Positions 55,467 through 64,000 of a DNA stretch of 64,000 bases are shown one piece after another; position 1 is the stretch's first letter; every line of letters starts with the position of its first letter. The DNA comes from Microvirga sp. VF16. GTDB taxonomy: Bacteria > Pseudomonadota > Alphaproteobacteria > Rhizobiales > Beijerinckiaceae. The stretch spans positions 124,001-188,000 of the forward strand of contig NZ_CP069359.1 in assembly GCF_016864375.1 (NCBI RefSeq), given 5' to 3'. A model generated the notes under the pieces. That model saw nothing but the letters and a program-made list of their open reading frames with translations, ran no database searches and was not told the DNA's origin. Both the position numbers and the translations under genes were made by a program.

Positions 55467-56121
55467 GCGGCAACGAGGAGGTGCGGGCGCCATCCAGACA
55501 TGACAACACCGCCCGGAGCAGGAAGGCCCGGCTGTGTGCCAGCTTGATATGGGCGACCTGAAGCTTCGTGCGCTCCCCACCCAGGACGGCGTGGTCCTCG
55601 CTCCAGTCGAACTGGAACGCCTCGCCCGGGCGAAAGGCCAGAGGGACGAAGGTGCCGCGACCCGTCGTCTGCTGTTCGCGCTGCCGATCCACCCGCCACT
55701 CCCGGGCAAAGGCGGCGACCCGGCCGTAGGAGCCGGTGAAGCCGAGCGCCACAAGGTCGGCATGGAACTGCTTGAGCGTCCGGCGCTGCTGCGTGACTTG
55801 CCGACTTGCGTCTTCAGCCACGCCGCCAGCCTCTTGGCAAACGGATCGAGCTTGCTCGGCCGCTCAGGCGTCGCGAACCTCGGCTCGATCGTGCCAGCGT
55901 TCAGATACTTCTTGATGGTGTTGCGAGACAGGCCGGTCCGCCGTGCGATCTCCCGGATCGGCAGCTTCTCCCGCAATGCCATGCGTCGGATGATGTTCAA
56001 AAGTCCCATGTGGATCACTCCGGCACCCCCCGCCGCGCTCCGCTTTGGGGAAGGTTCACATGGGTCAATTCTCAGTGGAAATTACGCGCCCACCTGGGTC
56101 AGTTCCAGGTGGAAATCAACA
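55463..56121 (-). pseudogene. IS21-family element remnant (istA N-terminal part and right end)
   Basis: From about 56018 the minus strand encodes the istA start (LLNIIRRMALREKLPIREIA, then RRTGLSRNTIKKYL). After a shift near 55805 it continues RQVTQQRRTLKQFHADLV, FTGSYGRVAAFAREWR, FQFDWSEDHAVLGG and LDGARTSSLPL, stopping at etfA. To the right are two copies of the IS21 end repeat, TGGGTCA-N4-12-GGTGGAAAT-type, at 56061-56084 and 56095-56118, and the end TGTTGATTT at 56121. The catalytic C-terminal part and istB are missing. Confidence 0.85.
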
Positions 56122-56257
56122 CCTCGCTACCCATCTTCACCGTCTACAGACGATGACGGCGTGGAGCGCCGCAGCGAGTGCGCGCGTGAAACCAGCCAAT
56201 CAAGCCGTCTTGGGACCTATTCAGCGTGCCGTGACATCGTCGCCGAAGCAACCGCCG

Positions 56258-57145
56258 TTAGATCTCCGCTGGCGCTCTTGCAGGGCTAGTAGTGCGATAA
56301 ATCTCCTCTAGACTCATCATATTCGAAAGATCTACGCTCATAGGGGCGGCATGTCCGAAGGCGCCGCGCATCATGCAGGTCTTTGCGGCGGCATTCGCAG
56401 CCTCCTTCAGGATCGTTTCAGGTTGGCGCTTGTCGAGCAACCCGACGAGGACACTAGCGATATAGGTATCGCCGGCACCCAGTGTGTCTACAGCATCGAC
56501 GGCTTGTGCAGGTACTTCAAACACACCCGCTTCACCGATAAGAAGAGCGCCTTCGACCCCGCGGGTGACGAGGCTCCATCGCGCTCCCGCCGCCCGCGCG
56601 CGTTGCGCCAGCGCCAGGGCCTCCTCGCGCGTTGTGCCGCCAGCCGAAAAGGCGAGAAGGAAGCAATGGGGGGCGACTTGCTTGATGCGCTTGGGGTCGT
56701 GAACGGTAGCGAGATCGTAAGAGACTTTCGTCAGTCCGGCGAACCGCGGCAGCCAAGCATCGACATGGCTTGACCGGCCTGTGTGAACGGCATCGAAATC
56801 CGAGAGCCTTGCGAGGTCGTCATCTGAGGGTGCGATGATCGATACGCCGAGGTTCGCGCCGACGAAAACTCTGTCGCCATCCTGCGTCTCGATCACGCAA
56901 TAGGCAGTTTGCCCGGGCTCGATCCGCAGCAATGAAACGTCAACACCCTCATCAATAAGCGCACGACGGATCAGGCGTCCGGCATCATCGTCGCAGACTG
57001 CGCCAGCATAGGCCGTGTCGGCGCCAGCCCGCCGGGCAAAGACAGCATGGTTCACGCAGTTCCCACCAGGGAACATCAGGTTCTGATCACGGTAGCAATC
57101 GACCACATTGTCACCGAAGGCAAGGATTCTGACGATTCGCGACAC
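56258..57145 (-). CDS. PfkB-family sugar kinase, FrlD (fructoselysine 6-kinase)-like
   Basis: The 295-residue protein has the PfkB start (RILAFGDNVVDCYRD, then FPGGNCVNHAVFARRAGADT) and the catalytic motif DTLGAGDTYIAS with Asp226 as base and GAGD (223-226) as anion hole. FrlD phosphorylates fructoselysine or similar Amadori products at C6. The sequence order and the partner SIS deglycase at 62566 support this over fructokinase. A LacI-type operator (TGAGAACGTTCTCA) lies 26 bp upstream of the ATG. The gene faces etfBA across the IS21 remnant. Confidence 0.82.
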   Translation of the reverse strand: MSRIVRILAFGDNVVDCYRDQNLMFPGGNCVNHAVFARRAGADTAYAGAVCDDDAGRLIRRALIDEGVDVSLLRIEPGQTAYCVIETQDGDRVFVGANLGVSIIAPSDDDLARLSDFDAVHTGRSSHVDAWLPRFAGLTKVSYDLATVHDPKRIKQVAPHCFLLAFSAGGTTREEALALAQRARAAGARWSLVTRGVEGALLIGEAGVFEVPAQAVDAVDTLGAGDTYIASVLVGLLDKRQPETILKEAANAAAKTCMMRGAFGHAAPMSVDLSNMMSLEEIYRTTSPARAPAEI

Positions 57146-57170
57146 TGTGCAGACTCTCCTGAGAAGGAAC

Positions 57171-57184
57171 TGAGAACGTTCTCA
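57171..57184. promoter_or_regulatory. LacI-type operator, copy 1 (before kinase)
   Basis: TGAGAACGTTCTCA is a perfect 14-bp palindrome with the central CG typical of LacI-family sites. It is repeated at 58660 and, with one change, at 63652. Confidence 0.85.
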
Positions 57185-57393
57185 AATAGTGAATCGCGTC
57201 GCAAAAGGCAAATGGATTCCCATGACGAGGATACCGCCGGCGAGCAGGGCCAATAAAAGGCGGATAAGGTTGAGCGGGGTGGGCTCGGAGCAGCTGCGGC
57301 AGGGGGCGCAGTTTTGCGTTAGAAAACGCGCATCAACAGGGGAGCCACCTTCATCCGTAAGGGACCAGTAATGCTCCAGAATCCACTCTTGGG

Positions 57394-58482
57394 TCAGAGC
57401 CGTGCGACAGACCCGCGTTCCATCAGCTCAGCTGGCATCAGCACTGTCCGTGGCGGATAATTCTCGCCACGAATGCGCTCCAGCAGCATCCGCGCCGCAG
57501 CTTCACCCATAGCTAAGTGTGGTTGCGCAACGCTTGTGATGCCAGGACGGTGAAAGCTCATCCAGTCCAGATCGTCGAAGCAGATGAGCGAGAGATCCTG
57601 CGGGATGGACAGGTTCAGTTCGGTCAGTGCCCGCATGGTGCCTTCGGACATGGTACCGTCTGTCGTGAAGAGCGCCGTCGGCGGATCGGGCGCTGTCATC
57701 AGACGCGAAACGACCGCCTGTGCGGCAAGGGCGGAATAGCTTCCGGCCCGCAGCGTCAGGCGCGGATCCAAAGGCAGCCCCTCGATCCGGTGCGCTCGAA
57801 TGTAGCCGAGAAGGCGTTGCCAGCTTGGATAAAGCGTCTCGCTCTCGATCGGGTCGCCGGCGACCGCACGAGCCAGAAACATGTCCAGTCCGCCGCTCTC
57901 CTCGTCAACGAGCTCTGCCACGATACCGATCTGGCGATGACCTGCCGCAATCAGATGGCGCACGGCCTGTTCGGCTGCGGCGATGTTGTCGGTTGCCACA
58001 CGGTCGACCATCAGGCCGGCAACGGCGCGGTCGATCAGCACAAGCGGCATGCCCGTCGCCCGGAGACTGTGCAGGTGCCGCGCCTTGCGTGTATCGCTGG
58101 TAGTGACGATCAGTCCGTCCACCTGCTTCTGCGCCAGAAGCTCCACCGAGTGAACCTCTTTCGCCTGATCCTCGTCACTATTGGTGATCAAAAGGCCGAA
58201 GCCGTTCGCCTCGGCCACATTGGAGATTCCGCGTAGAGCGGACGCGTAGAACGGGTTCTGGATGTCGCCGGCCACTACACCAAGCGTCCGGGTCTTTCCC
58301 GTGATGAGGCTACGGGCGAGCGCGTTGGGCCTGTAGCGGAGAGCCTGAGCAGCCTTGAGAACCTGCTCCTTCTTCTCCTCGCTGGTATAGCCGTAGCCGC
58401 CGAGCACACGTCCCGCAGTTGCCGTTGAAACGCCAGCTGCCCGCGCAACATCTGCGATCGTCGCCTTAGTTGTCGGAGCCAA
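57394..58482 (-). CDS. LacI-family transcriptional regulator
   Basis: From TTG 58482 (GAGAGGAAAG ribosome site 7 bases before) the 362-residue protein has the LacI DNA-binding region (TKATIADVARAAGVSTATAG, the hinge helix after ALRYRPNALARSL) and a sugar-binding-protein-like effector domain. Longer starts to 58545 lack a ribosome site. It lies between the kinase and transporter genes, and three matching palindromes in their promoters make it the probable repressor of the cluster, released by an Amadori compound or its phosphate. Confidence 0.92.
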   Translation of the reverse strand: MAPTTKATIADVARAAGVSTATAGRVLGGYGYTSEEKKEQVLKAAQALRYRPNALARSLITGKTRTLGVVAGDIQNPFYASALRGISNVAEANGFGLLITNSDEDQAKEVHSVELLAQKQVDGLIVTTSDTRKARHLHSLRATGMPLVLIDRAVAGLMVDRVATDNIAAAEQAVRHLIAAGHRQIGIVAELVDEESGGLDMFLARAVAGDPIESETLYPSWQRLLGYIRAHRIEGLPLDPRLTLRAGSYSALAAQAVVSRLMTAPDPPTALFTTDGTMSEGTMRALTELNLSIPQDLSLICFDDLDWMSFHRPGITSVAQPHLAMGEAAARMLLERIRGENYPPRTVLMPAELMERGSVARL

Positions 58483-58659
58483 GTCGCACTTTCCTCTCAC
58501 ATCTCGGGCATGCCGAATGAGAATTTTATCATGCGTGCTCCGCATAAAACGGCATCCCTACATCGGTGTTATCAAATCTAGCGCTGTTTTCAACGTATCT
58601 AGAACCCAATTCCGTGCAAAACGCTGCTTGACGGACACGGACTCTCTGTGTCTCATATG

Positions 58660-58673
58660 TGAGAACGTTCTCG
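58660..58673. promoter_or_regulatory. LacI-type operator, copy 2 (transporter promoter)
   Basis: TGAGAACGTTCTCG matches copy 1 except for the last base. It lies 68 bp upstream of the substrate-binding protein ATG and 177 bp upstream of the regulator's start, so it can control both divergent genes. Confidence 0.82.
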
Positions 58674-58741
58674 CTGTCATATACAAAGGGAACCAGAGAA
58701 CGCAATCGCGGACCCGCCAGGTTCGCCACAAGGAGGATATA

Positions 58742-59587
58742 ATGTTCAAATCCATTCTGGCTGGTTGTGCCCTAAGCGCGGTGCTGGCGATGCCGGCGCT
58801 TGCTGACGTCATTCCCGCTCTGCACAATGCCCTGCCTAAGGAGTACAAGGACAGCGGCATCAAGGCCGCGGTATTCAACGACTGGGCGCCCGACGAGTTC
58901 GTCGATTCCGACGGCCAGCTCAAGGGATGGAGTGTCGATATCGCCAAGGAGATGCAACAGCGCCTCGGCGTACCCTTCTCCTTCCAAGGCACGAGCTTCG
59001 ATGCCATCATTCCCGGCCTACAGTCCAAGCGCTTTGATGCTGGCTTCTCATCCTTCGGCACCACTCCAGAGCGCCTGAAAACGCTCGACTTCGTTTCCCA
59101 GCGCAAGATCGGCACCTCGTTTGCCTATCCGACGAACAGCAAACTCGATATCAAGTCCGCAGCCGATGCATGCGGCCTGACAGTTGCTGTGCTGAACGGT
59201 TCCTGGGATATCGGCCTTCTGGAGCGGCTGAACGCTAAGGAGTGCAAGGACAAACCGGTGGTCATGCAGACGCATGGAACGCAGGCGCAAGCCGAACTCG
59301 CGGTTCGCTCCAATCGCGCCCAAGCGACGGTGGGCGGCTCGGTCAAGCTTAACTATATGGCCAAGCAAACCTCTGACCTGAAGGTTTCGGAGCTGGTTCT
59401 GCAGCCCGTCAATAGCTGCATCGGCGTCCGCAAGGGTGATCCGCTTGGACAGGTCCTAACCGACACGATCCAGTCAATGATCGATGACGGCACCTATGAG
59501 AAGATCATGGCCAAGTGGGGAATCAACGACTCTGGGATGCTCACCAAGGCGCTTCTCATCACAGAAGAGCGCCCGGCTGATCTTTAA
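58742..59587 (+). CDS. ABC transporter substrate-binding protein (SocA-like)
   Basis: From ATG 58742 (AAGGAGGATATA upstream) the 281-residue protein has a signal peptide (MFKSILAGCALSAVLAMPAL, cut near ALA-DVI). A family 3 binding fold follows: AVFNDWAPDEFVDSDGQLKG, SVDIAKEMQQRLGVPFSFQG, KRFDAGFSSFGTTPERL. The frame continues upstream to 58517 without homology. It probably binds an Amadori compound, such as deoxyfructosyl-glutamine or fructoselysine, by analogy with SocA of Agrobacterium; this is inferred from the kinase and deglycase nearby. A strong hairpin follows its stop. Confidence 0.88.
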   Translation: MFKSILAGCALSAVLAMPALADVIPALHNALPKEYKDSGIKAAVFNDWAPDEFVDSDGQLKGWSVDIAKEMQQRLGVPFSFQGTSFDAIIPGLQSKRFDAGFSSFGTTPERLKTLDFVSQRKIGTSFAYPTNSKLDIKSAADACGLTVAVLNGSWDIGLLERLNAKECKDKPVVMQTHGTQAQAELAVRSNRAQATVGGSVKLNYMAKQTSDLKVSELVLQPVNSCIGVRKGDPLGQVLTDTIQSMIDDGTYEKIMAKWGINDSGMLTKALLITEERPADL

Positions 59588-59594
59588 GGTCCGG

Positions 59595-59624
59595 TCCCGG
59601 CCCGAAGGTATACTCGGGCCGGGA
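59595..59624 (+). promoter_or_regulatory. Intercistronic hairpin after the substrate-binding protein
   Basis: TCCCGGCCCGA (59595-59605) and TCGGGCCGGGA (59614-59624) form a perfect 11-bp stem with an 8-base loop, without a T-run. Such hairpins often keep binding-protein mRNA more abundant than that of downstream permeases. Confidence 0.75.
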
Positions 59625-59657
59625 TAGACGCTCCGAGATCGGCAGCAAGGAACGACG

Positions 59658-60575
59658 ATGTCTGACGTACCGTCACACCGCCCCTCGATCCATGAACTCA
59701 AGCCTATTGCAGTCCCGAAGATCGGCCACTGGTTCGGGGGCGTAGTTCTAGCGATCTTTGCGGTTGTCTTCCTGCAGGTACTTGTTACAAACAAGAACAT
59801 GCAGTGGTCCGTAGTTGCCGAATACATGTTCAACCCAGCCATCCTGTCGGGCTTGGGCATGACGCTTCTGCTGACATTTATCGCCATGATACTGGGCCTT
59901 GCGATCGGCATCGTGCTCGCGATCATGCGCCTGTCGGGCAGCCGCGTTTTCCAGTCCGTCAGCTGGGGCTGGATCTGGTTCTTCCGCGGCGTGCCGCCGC
60001 TGGTTCAGATGATCTTCTGGTACAATCTCGCGCTTCTGCTGCCCGAGATCTCGATCGGGATTCCCTTTGATGGGCCAAAGCTCCTGTCCTGGAACACCAA
60101 CGCGCTGATTACCCCCTTCAGCGCCGCCATCATGGGCCTTGCCTTTACCGAAAGCGCCTATGCCGCCGAAATGATCCGCGCCGGTATCCAGGCGGTCAAT
60201 GTCGGCCAGACGGAAGCGGCTGCCACGCTCGGCATGACTCGCGGGCAGATGCTACGCCGCATCGTGCTGCCTCAGGCGCTTCGCATCGTCATCCCGCCAA
60301 TCGGCAACGACACAATCTCGATGCTGAAATTCACCTCGCTCGTGTCCGTGCTGGCGCTGCCGGACCTGCTCTACTCCGCGCAGATGGTTTATGCCCGCAC
60401 CTACCAGACCGTGCCGCTGCTGCTCGTCGCGACTATATGGTATCTTGTGCTCACCACGATCCTAACGGTCGTCGAACATGCCGTCGAGCACCGGTTGAAA
60501 GCTGAACATAATGCGAAGAACTCCGGCGGGTTCTTTGCTTTCCGTCTGTTCGCGCGCCAGCAGGAGGCGCTATGA
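59658..60575 (+). CDS. ABC transporter permease (fused HisQ/GlnP type)
   Basis: The 305-residue protein has an N-terminal extension, helices in [17 protein letters not shown] and [20 protein letters not shown], then [20 protein letters not shown] and the EAA loop [20 protein letters not shown]. Only one permease gene is present in this operon, so it probably forms a homodimer. Its TGA overlaps the next ATG. Confidence 0.92.
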   Translation: MSDVPSHRPSIHELKPIAVPKIGHWFGGVVLAIFAVVFLQVLVTNKNMQWSVVAEYMFNPAILSGLGMTLLLTFIAMILGLAIGIVLAIMRLSGSRVFQSVSWGWIWFFRGVPPLVQMIFWYNLALLLPEISIGIPFDGPKLLSWNTNALITPFSAAIMGLAFTESAYAAEMIRAGIQAVNVGQTEAAATLGMTRGQMLRRIVLPQALRIVIPPIGNDTISMLKFTSLVSVLALPDLLYSAQMVYARTYQTVPLLLVATIWYLVLTTILTVVEHAVEHRLKAEHNAKNSGGFFAFRLFARQQEAL

Positions 60576-61363
60576 TGAATAATCATCAGGACGTCGAGCC
60601 GCTGCTGAAAGTCGAGCGCCTGCGCAAGAGTTTCGGCGCGCATGAAGTGCTGCGCGGCATCGACGTCGCGGTGATGCGCGGCGATGTTACCTGTATCGTC
60701 GGCCCCTCCGGATCGGGCAAAAGCACGCTTCTGCGCTGCCTCAACTACCTCGAAAAGCCTACGGGCGGCGCGGTTTTCCTGCATGGCGAACCTGTTGGCG
60801 TGCGTTGGAAGGGCGACAAGCTCTACGAGATGAGCTTCAACGAACTCGCCCGCCAGCGCCAGCGTATGGGCATGGTTTTCCAGGGCTTCCATCTCTTCCC
60901 ACATAAGACGGTTCTTGAAAACGTCATTGAGGCTCCGGTCCTCGTCAAGCGCGTGCCGCGTGCGAAAGCGGTCGAGGAGGCAATGGTGCTTCTGGAGCGC
61001 GTCGGCATGAACGAGCGTGCAAGCTACTATCCCGCACAGCTTTCCGGCGGCCAGCAGCAGCGCGCAGCCATCGCTCGCTCCCTGGCGATGAAGCCAGATG
61101 TTATGCTGTTTGACGAGCCGACTTCGGCACTGGATCCCGAGTTGGTGGGCGAGGTTCTGGCCGTGATGCGCCAGCTTGCTGATGACGGAATGACCATGGT
61201 CGTCGTCACGCATGAAATGGGCTTTGCGCGCGACGTTGCCGATCACCTGATCTTCATGGACGGTGGTGTAATCGTCGAACAAGGCCAACCGGTTGAGGTG
61301 CTAACGCGCCCGCAGCATGACCGCACGCGCGCCTTCCTGGCGCGGGTTCTGGCTGATGCGTAA
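60572..61363 (+). CDS. ABC transporter ATP-binding protein (GlnQ type)
   Basis: The 263-residue ATPase has Walker [17 protein letters not shown]-loop [16 protein letters not shown], the signature [18 protein letters not shown], Walker [15 protein letters not shown] and H-loop [10 protein letters not shown]. It starts with ATGATG overlapping the permease stop and completes the transporter. Confidence 0.95.
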   Translation: MMNNHQDVEPLLKVERLRKSFGAHEVLRGIDVAVMRGDVTCIVGPSGSGKSTLLRCLNYLEKPTGGAVFLHGEPVGVRWKGDKLYEMSFNELARQRQRMGMVFQGFHLFPHKTVLENVIEAPVLVKRVPRAKAVEEAMVLLERVGMNERASYYPAQLSGGQQQRAAIARSLAMKPDVMLFDEPTSALDPELVGEVLAVMRQLADDGMTMVVVTHEMGFARDVADHLIFMDGGVIVEQGQPVEVLTRPQHDRTRAFLARVLADA

Positions 61364-61835
61364 AGCCTCAGCCAGAGTTCGCAAGTGCGGAGGAGGCGAG
61401 AAGGTTGAGGGAGGCGCCGCCAGATGCGCCTCGGTAAAGTGCGGGGCGAGCGCCCGGCGTTGACGGTCAGCAGTTCTTCCGCGACGCTGCGCCACGATAG
61501 ACGTGTTGAGGCCAGGATCTGCGGCTATCTTACGCCGTCAGGACCGCGCCAGAAGGGCGAACCGTCGAAAAGGGCCACTCGCCTCGCACTGCGGGTTGTG
61601 ATGACGCGAGAGCCGTATTCTGTGTGAAGGTGCCGACCATCTCCCTCACTATCGGCCCGGTGAACCCGCGGCCGAGCAGGGTGATGAGTTGCGCCTCGCC
61701 GTCTGCGGAGTCGCACTACACTGCGGCCTTGGAGGCAGGCATAGGCCCAAGCTGCGCGGTGCACGGCGCCTCAATCACGACGGTCCTGAAGGGGCCGCGT
61801 GACGGGAAGCGACAAATACCTGCGTGTCGAACCTT
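61364..61835. other. Intergenic stretch between convergent transporter and GntR genes
   Basis: No gene is supported. On the minus strand near 61700-61560 a stop-free frame (EAQLITLLGRGFTGPIVREM) looks protein-like but cannot be named; it may be a decayed gene. Confidence 0.35.
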
Positions 61836-62546
61836 TCAGGTCTTGATCGTATAGGTGACCAGATGGCTGGGGGTGACGAGTTGCGACAGGGCGAGCGGGT
61901 GCCCTTGTGCATCGGTGACGATCTTTTCGATCCGATAGACCGGCTGGGTGGCGGTTATGGCAAGGATGCCGCGTTCTTCGGCCGAGGGGAACCCGACGTC
62001 GATCTGCCGCTCAGCATGGGACGGCACGATGCCCGCCTTGTCGCGCAGCGCAGCGAAAAAGGACCCGCCGGCGGCGACCGGCTCAACGACCTTCGGAAAA
62101 CGCGTGGGGTCAAACCACAGCGTCTCCAGCGTCATTGGTCTCCCGTCGTCCTCCAATAGTCGGTCGAAGCGGATCAGCGCTTCCGCCTGCAGGCGGTCGC
62201 GAATGGCCGGCGCAGCGGCATCGTCTTCGCGGGAGAGGATGCGGTGGCCCGCCTTGCGGCCCAAGCCGTCCATAGTTTCGGAAAAGCCGGAGAGTGAGAC
62301 CAGAGTCTGCCGCACCTTGCCCGGCATGACCACCGTGCCGCGCCCCTGCTGCCTCTGCAGACGGCCATCAGCGCAGAGATCGCCAATGGCGCGCCTGAGG
62401 GTGATCCGGCTGACGCCGTAGAGCGACATCAGCTCCGGTTCCGCCGGCAGAAAACTGCCTTCGGCGAACTGGCCGGACTCGATGCCGGCCAAGATCGAAC
62501 GCCGGACCTGCTCATAGAGTGGCAAGAGGTCTGCCTGGTCTTCCAT
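61836..62546 (-). CDS. GntR-family regulator (HutC/UTRA type)
   Basis: The 236-residue protein has the GntR winged helix (PLYEQVRRSILAGIESGQFA, PAEPELMSLYGVSRITLRRA, GRLQRQQGRGTVV) and a C-terminal UTRA ligand-binding domain (RFDRLLEDDGRPMTLETLWF). FrlR of E. coli, which regulates fructoselysine genes, is of the same type. It follows the frlB-like gene by 19 bp in one operon. A 12-bp palindrome before frlB (63592) is a candidate site. Confidence 0.92.
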   Translation of the reverse strand: MEDQADLLPLYEQVRRSILAGIESGQFAEGSFLPAEPELMSLYGVSRITLRRAIGDLCADGRLQRQQGRGTVVMPGKVRQTLVSLSGFSETMDGLGRKAGHRILSREDDAAAPAIRDRLQAEALIRFDRLLEDDGRPMTLETLWFDPTRFPKVVEPVAAGGSFFAALRDKAGIVPSHAERQIDVGFPSAEERGILAITATQPVYRIEKIVTDAQGHPLALSQLVTPSHLVTYTIKT

Positions 62547-62565
62547 CCGCCTTTTCCATATTCGA

Positions 62566-63567
62566 TCAGTAGACGATCTTCTTCATATAGCGTCGGCCTT
62601 CGAGCATCTCGTGCTTGCGAAGCTCGGCGATTTTATAGGCGAAACGCCACAGTGTGTCGAAGAAGATCAACGGCACCACATTGCCGCGGAAGAGCGGATC
62701 AATCCCGGAGAGATCAAGCGTTGCGGCATCGAGAACCAGAATGTTCTCTGCAGAGCCGAATCGGTGCAGGAACTCGTCCGCGCGCTCTTCGAGCGGCCGC
62801 GTGCTATCGAGGCCCTTCATGAGGATGAAGGCGCGGTCCTTGTCCAGAACCTCGAAGGGACCATGGAAAAATTCATTGGCATGGATCGCCTGGCTGTTGA
62901 TCCACTGCATTTCCATGAGCACGCAAATGGCGAAGGAATAGGCCGCTCCAAAGCTCGCCCCGCTAGCGACCGTATAGATCACATCTTCCTTGGCAAAGCG
63001 GGGCGCATAGTCCTCGAACATCGATGCGAAGGAGGCTTGTGCACGGTCAATGGCCGGCTGCAAAGCAAAAAGGCTGTCGATCAGCGTTGCGGTCAGGTCC
63101 TCACCGCCGGTGAGTGCAACGAGGCCCATCACGATCTGGTAGATCCGAGAATAGTTGCTGTCTTTGGCGTTGATTGGCACGCCAGTCGTGTAAGGGGCTT
63201 CAAAGCCCACGACGTAATCGACTGCCTTGGCAAGCGGGGAGGCAGGCTCGACCGTCAGGCCGATGGTCGCCGCGCCCCTTGAGCGCGCGAACTCAGCGGC
63301 GGCGGTGGTCTCCTTGGTCGTGCCAGTCATCGAGCACAGGACGACTAGCGAGTTCTTGTCCAGCGAGCGCGGGGCGCGTGTGGTGAATTCGGCGGCATTA
63401 TAGACATCCGACGGCAGCGGCGAATGTTGGTCCATGAGAAACTTGGCCGGATGCATGATCGACAAAGAGCCGCCGCAGGCGACGAAGAACACATGCTTCA
63501 CAGACTTAGCGTCAAGGGCGGAGAGGGCCGCGACGACGCCGCGGTCAAAGGCCGAGGGGAGGGACAT
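62566..63567 (-). CDS. SIS-domain sugar isomerase/deglycase, FrlB-like
   Basis: From ATG 63567 (MSLPSAFDRGVVAAL) the 333-residue protein has two SIS domains. The first contains FFVACGGSLSIMHPAKFLMD and VVLCSMTGTTKETTAAAEFA; the second NEFFHGPFEVLDKDRAFILM with the catalytic-type Glu/His region. FrlB cleaves fructoselysine 6-phosphate into glucose 6-phosphate and lysine. Together with the FrlD-like kinase at 56258 it gives a two-step route from an Amadori product to a hexose phosphate and an amino acid. ATG 63573 is an alternative two codons upstream. Confidence 0.85.
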   Translation of the reverse strand: MSLPSAFDRGVVAALSALDAKSVKHVFFVACGGSLSIMHPAKFLMDQHSPLPSDVYNAAEFTTRAPRSLDKNSLVVLCSMTGTTKETTAAAEFARSRGAATIGLTVEPASPLAKAVDYVVGFEAPYTTGVPINAKDSNYSRIYQIVMGLVALTGGEDLTATLIDSLFALQPAIDRAQASFASMFEDYAPRFAKEDVIYTVASGASFGAAYSFAICVLMEMQWINSQAIHANEFFHGPFEVLDKDRAFILMKGLDSTRPLEERADEFLHRFGSAENILVLDAATLDLSGIDPLFRGNVVPLIFFDTLWRFAYKIAELRKHEMLEGRRYMKKIVY

Positions 63568-63591
63568 GAGCATACCTTTTATATGACGTCT

Positions 63592-63603
63592 TAATACGTA
63601 TTA
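63592..63603. promoter_or_regulatory. Palindrome before frlB, possible GntR operator
   Basis: TAATACGTATTA is a perfect 12-bp palindrome 24 bp upstream of the frlB-like ATG. Its AT-rich arms around a central CG resemble operators of HutC-type GntR regulators. Confidence 0.5.
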
Positions 63604-63651
63604 TTTCTATTCGGCCCCTGTCAAGCACGCTTGACGCCGGCGATAGACTTG

Positions 63652-63665
63652 TGCGAACGTTCTCA
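63652..63665. promoter_or_regulatory. LacI-type operator, copy 3 (between frlB and the FAD gene)
   Basis: TGCGAACGTTCTCA matches the operator at 57171 with one change. It lies 51 bp before the GTG of the FAD oxidoreductase and 84 bp before the divergent frlB-like gene. Confidence 0.75.
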
Positions 63666-63716
63666 TATGCGGCGTCAGGTGCATCGGGCTTGGCGCCTGT
63701 GAGACGGGAAGTCAAT

Positions 63717-64000
63717 GTGACCCAGACCTACGATATCGTGGTGGTCGGCGGCGGCATCATCGCTGCGGCCGCAGGTCAACATCTGACGGCGGCCGGCTAT
63801 CGCACGCTGCTCGTCGAGCGTAACGATTACGGTTCAGGGACGTCCAGCAAGACCTCGCGGTTGCAGCACTGCGGTCTCGGCTATTTGTCCGCCGCCAGCG
63901 GATCGATCGCCGCCTTTCTCTCCCGCCCGCGCAGCGCAATCGAGTGTTTCAGTCTCATGCGCCGTGCGATGCGAGGCCGTGCGGAATTCGTCCGCACCAC
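63717..64000 (+). CDS. FAD-dependent oxidoreductase (GlpD/DAO-like), 5' part
   Basis: The gene starts at GTG 63717 (GACGGGAAG upstream) and runs off the right edge. The first ~95 residues show the FAD-binding fold DIVVVGGGIIAAAAGQHLTA and ERNDYGSGTSSKTSRLQHCG, as in glycerol-3-phosphate dehydrogenase-like and DAO-type oxidases. SocD-type amadoriases are also DAO-family enzymes, so it might oxidise the Amadori compound, but the fragment does not decide this. Its promoter holds operator copy 3, so it belongs to the same regulon. Confidence 0.75.
   Translation, partial: MTQTYDIVVVGGGIIAAAAGQHLTAAGYRTLLVERNDYGSGTSSKTSRLQHCGLGYLSAASGSIAAFLSRPRSAIECFSLMRRAMRGRAEFVRT

Overview
The window looks like accessory or plasmid-type DNA from a high-GC alphaproteobacterium of the Hyphomicrobiales, probably the Methylobacteriaceae (Microvirga or Methylobacterium type). 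This is inferred from codon and base usage, FixK/FNR-type boxes, an acs-yjcH-actP-DUF294-exonuclease operon, two DUF6455-type proteins, a FixK-linked PNPOx gene, two related IS6-family elements and two soc/frl-like ABC transporters. No 16S rRNA or housekeeping marker is present, so the genus is not proven. Many genes are broken by frameshifts, insertions or truncation, which suggests a plastic, decaying region.

Layout. 1-7.6 kb: the 3' end of a RecQ/UvrD-type helicase, tRNA-Ser(CGA), two paralogous 38-residue membrane microproteins around an RTX protein and rnhA, a duplicated hairpin repeat, then a nest of insertion sequences (IS1182 remnant, complete IS6, IS630 remnant). 7.6-14.7 kb: two divergent, paralogous SAM-cyclase-AAA-TPR signalling ATPases, one frameshifted. 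14.9-22.7 kb: mixed enzymes (M28 peptidase, acid-ceramidase-like amidase, frameshifted radical SAM protein, SAM hydroxide adenosyltransferase, alpha/beta hydrolase, isonitrile-hydratase-like protein). 22.9-24.1 kb: a complete IS630 element with TA target duplication.

24.6-31.7 kb: a DUF6455 protein, then acetate activation and uptake (acs, yjcH, actP) with a cNMP/CBS/DUF294 regulator and a DEDD exonuclease. 31.7-39 kb: a patchwork of remnants (sulfatase, Hsp20, IS6, alcohol dehydrogenase, HlyD adaptor cut in two by a methyltransferase segment, zinc ribbon) mixed with intact genes (PNPOx, APH-AAA kinase, second DUF6455 protein) and three FixK/FNR-like boxes in the wider 25-38 kb stretch. 39.2-43.6 kb: an AcoR-like regulator, aldehyde dehydrogenase, a DUF779 gene broken by a 25-bp insertion, and an alcohol dehydrogenase cut by the second IS6. 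With acs this outlines an ethanol/acetaldehyde to acetate to acetyl-CoA route.

44.4-53 kb: a catabolic cluster with a complete polar amino acid-type ABC transporter, an old-yellow-enzyme-type flavoprotein, a HAD hydrolase, a FAD amine oxidase and a LysR regulator; the substrate is unknown. 53.4-55.5 kb: small hypothetical protein and etfBA, abutting an IS21 remnant. 56.3-64 kb: a probable Amadori-compound (fructosamine) cluster with FrlD-like kinase, LacI regulator, ABC transporter, GntR regulator, FrlB-like SIS deglycase and the start of a FAD oxidoreductase. Three copies of one palindromic operator tie the cluster together.
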